Assembly (NCBI RefSeq): GCF_010692395.1
Contig: NZ_JAAHHS010000001.1
Span: forward strand, 64,499-120,256
From: Moorena sp. SIO3H5
Lineage (GTDB): Bacteria > Cyanobacteriota > Cyanobacteriia > Cyanobacteriales > Coleofasciculaceae
Length of the DNA: 55,758 nt
Direction of reading: 5' to 3'
Below the pieces are notes generated by a model. That model was not told the DNA's origin and searched no databases. It saw only the letters and a list, made by a program, of their open reading frames with translations. The translations under genes were made by a program, and so were the position numbers. Below are positions 54,526 through 55,758 of the stretch, piece after piece (positions within the stretch are counted from its first letter, which is position 1; each line of letters begins with the position of its first letter).

Positions 54526-55383
54526 CTAAAACTCCCTCTCTAACCAATCTTCACCGACTCGAATCGTCAGCTCAGATTTGAGATGACCAGTAGAGGATGC
54601 TTCTACTCTACCTAGTCCCAGGACTTTTTTGACAATATCTGCTGTTTTTATGTCCCCTTGCTGAACAATAATCTCAGTCTGGGACAAGCGGTCAGGCCAA
54701 TCTGAGACATAATAGACATTGTAGAAGTCATTTCTGGCTAAGTACCGGGCAACACGGCGACCAAGTTCTGGGTCATCGGTAGCATTTTGAACCGCAATTC
54801 TGACCCGATGGGGTGAACTGCGGCGCCTTAATGAACTCTTGTATTTGGGCTCTTGCTCGAAATACTCACTCATCACTCGGTCTCGCCCTCGTGAATTCAT
54901 CAGCCAGTAACTGGCAATGTATTCATCAGCGTTGCTGAATCGACCTGGCAAGAGTACCATTCTGATATTATCTTTACCAACATCTAGACCAAAACCGACC
55001 AGTGCCAAGATTTCCTCTAAGCTGAGATTAGTATCAATATACTGCTGCATCACTCGCAGGATTTTTGGCAAACGAGGCACCACACTGGGAGTAACTAAAC
55101 GCTGGCGCAGGGCCTTGAGTAAGATCTGCTGCCGCTGTATCCGAGCAATATCACCATTGTCTTTTCGGTATCGAGCAAATTGTTCGGCTTGGTCTCCATT
55201 CAAGGTTTGCCACCCTGGTTCTAAATCAATTTCCAGTTTCTGAGTGACATCTACATATTCCATCCTCTCCGGTACAAACACTTCCAGCCCACCGACCAAA
55301 TCCACAAGTTCCCGAAATGCATCAGTGGTAATGCGCACATACCTATCAATGGGTACATCATTTAAGATACGCTTAACCGGAGG
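54526..55383 (-). pseudogene. LytR-CpsA-Psr (LCP) protein, 5'-truncated
   Basis: The frame covers the second half of an LCP domain (PIDRYVRITTDAFRELVDLVGG, TLNGDQAEQFARYRKDNGDIARIQRQQ, then a helical region) and a LytR C-terminal domain (residues ~190-265). LCP enzymes attach glycopolymers to the cell wall. The frame is open only back to 55383, where it meets TAA; the N-terminal membrane segment and the first ~120 LCP residues, including catalytic Asp/Arg positions, are absent upstream. A GTG at 55338 can start a shorter product, but without the first half it should be inactive. Confidence 0.78.
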
Positions 55384-55443
55384 TTATCGTGTATGGGTAA
55401 GTTTGGGTAAGTTTAGTAGAACGGAAACCAGCATTGTTAAATC

Positions 55444-55758
55444 CTAGCTAATGGATAGATAAGTGAGTTGTTCTGAATTTTCAGCGACGGAAACTCGAAT
55501 TAATGTCACATGAGTCTCTAAAGGAATAGAAGCAAAATAGCAACAGAGTTCTTCAGTCGTTCCTCCAGGACATAGGGGACAATCGTTGACAATTATAGGT
55601 AAACGCTCTCCCCATTCCTGTAATCGCTGTTCCATCTCGACCATATCTAATCCATACATATCAGATGGATTACGTTGAGCGCGAAGATGTAACGTAACTT
55701 GAAAATCATGCCAATGGTTATCTATCCAGATAGGAGGATTATGATGCTTCCGACCTAA
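55444..55758 (-). CDS. 6-pyruvoyl-tetrahydropterin synthase / QueD-like protein, partial
   Basis: The frame is open to the window edge (at least 104 residues). WIDNHWHDFQVTLHLRAQRN, then GLDMVEMEQRLQEWGERLP, TTEELCCYF and VTLIRVSVAENSEQLTYL follow the PTPS/QueD order (strand, DxxxL-type helix, PT(A/E)E helix, final strand). Family members act on dihydroneopterin triphosphate, the FolE product, to make pterins or queuosine precursors. The metal-binding His triad lies mostly beyond the edge. Call from pattern only. Confidence 0.55.
   Translation of the reverse strand, partial: LGRKHHNPPIWIDNHWHDFQVTLHLRAQRNPSDMYGLDMVEMEQRLQEWGERLPIIVNDCPLCPGGTTEELCCYFASIPLETHVTLIRVSVAENSEQLTYLSIS

Overview
The window looks like a chromosomal stretch from a filamentous cyanobacterium, probably of the marine Moorena/Lyngbya type. 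The evidence is a photosystem II assembly lipoprotein (Psb27), a CAAD/CURT-type thylakoid protein, a HetZ-like protein, cyanobacterial-only families (DUF1818, DUF29), many HIP1-like GCGATCGC octamers, and a dispersed palindromic repeat of a kind I associate with Moorena genomes. The genus is an inference.

Region 1 (1-3.9 kb) is the most unusual part. A TROVE/Ro60-like protein with a von Willebrand A domain is preceded, on the same strand, by seven structured RNAs. Three (type A) are tRNA-shaped with D, anticodon and T arms in normal order. Three (type B) are circularly permuted tRNA-like RNAs whose acceptor stem is closed by a loop. One (type C) is a different 184-nt RNA. All share the same terminal helix and internal-loop sequence, as expected for a protein-binding Y RNA handle. 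A 66-residue protein with a textbook promoter heads the set. I read this as an expanded bacterial Ro60/Y RNA system arising by tandem duplication.

Region 2 (4-30 kb) is mostly housekeeping. It holds an SDR; a folE / CobW-like P-loop / two altered metallophosphoesterases group that looks zinc-regulated; a repeat-rich gap; Hsp20; a DUF2470 protein; HetZ-like; CAAD; Rpe; a GHL10 hydrolase; psb27; pstBAC and pstS with a clear Pho box; bioB-bioY-lspA; a Zur with an altered C-terminus; an oligopeptide ABC ATPase; a repeat-rich beta-helix protein; and a TetR regulator with its operator and two membrane proteins.

Region 3 (30.4-42.2 kb) is a phosphonate cluster. PepM fused to a nucleotidyltransferase, phosphonopyruvate decarboxylase and AEP transaminase make 2-aminoethylphosphonate (AEP). 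A PntC-like cytidylyltransferase would make CMP-AEP, and a CDP-alcohol phosphotransferase would pass the phosphonate to an alcohol, probably a lipid or glycerol-type acceptor. An Fe/2-oxoglutarate oxygenase, a glycerol-1-phosphate-dehydrogenase-like protein, a HAD protein and methyltransferases suggest tailoring. An AT-rich middle section and a broken licD suggest transfer and decay.

Region 4 (42.2-55.8 kb) carries an HtrA-type protease, a CsoR/InrS-type metal sensor, Hsp33, a large repeat protein, a voltage-sensor channel lacking the usual K+ filter, DUF29, tRNA-Pro(GGG), DUF1818, rpoZ, an SGNH hydrolase, a pentapeptide protein, a 5'-truncated LCP gene and a QueD/PTPS-like gene running off the end.
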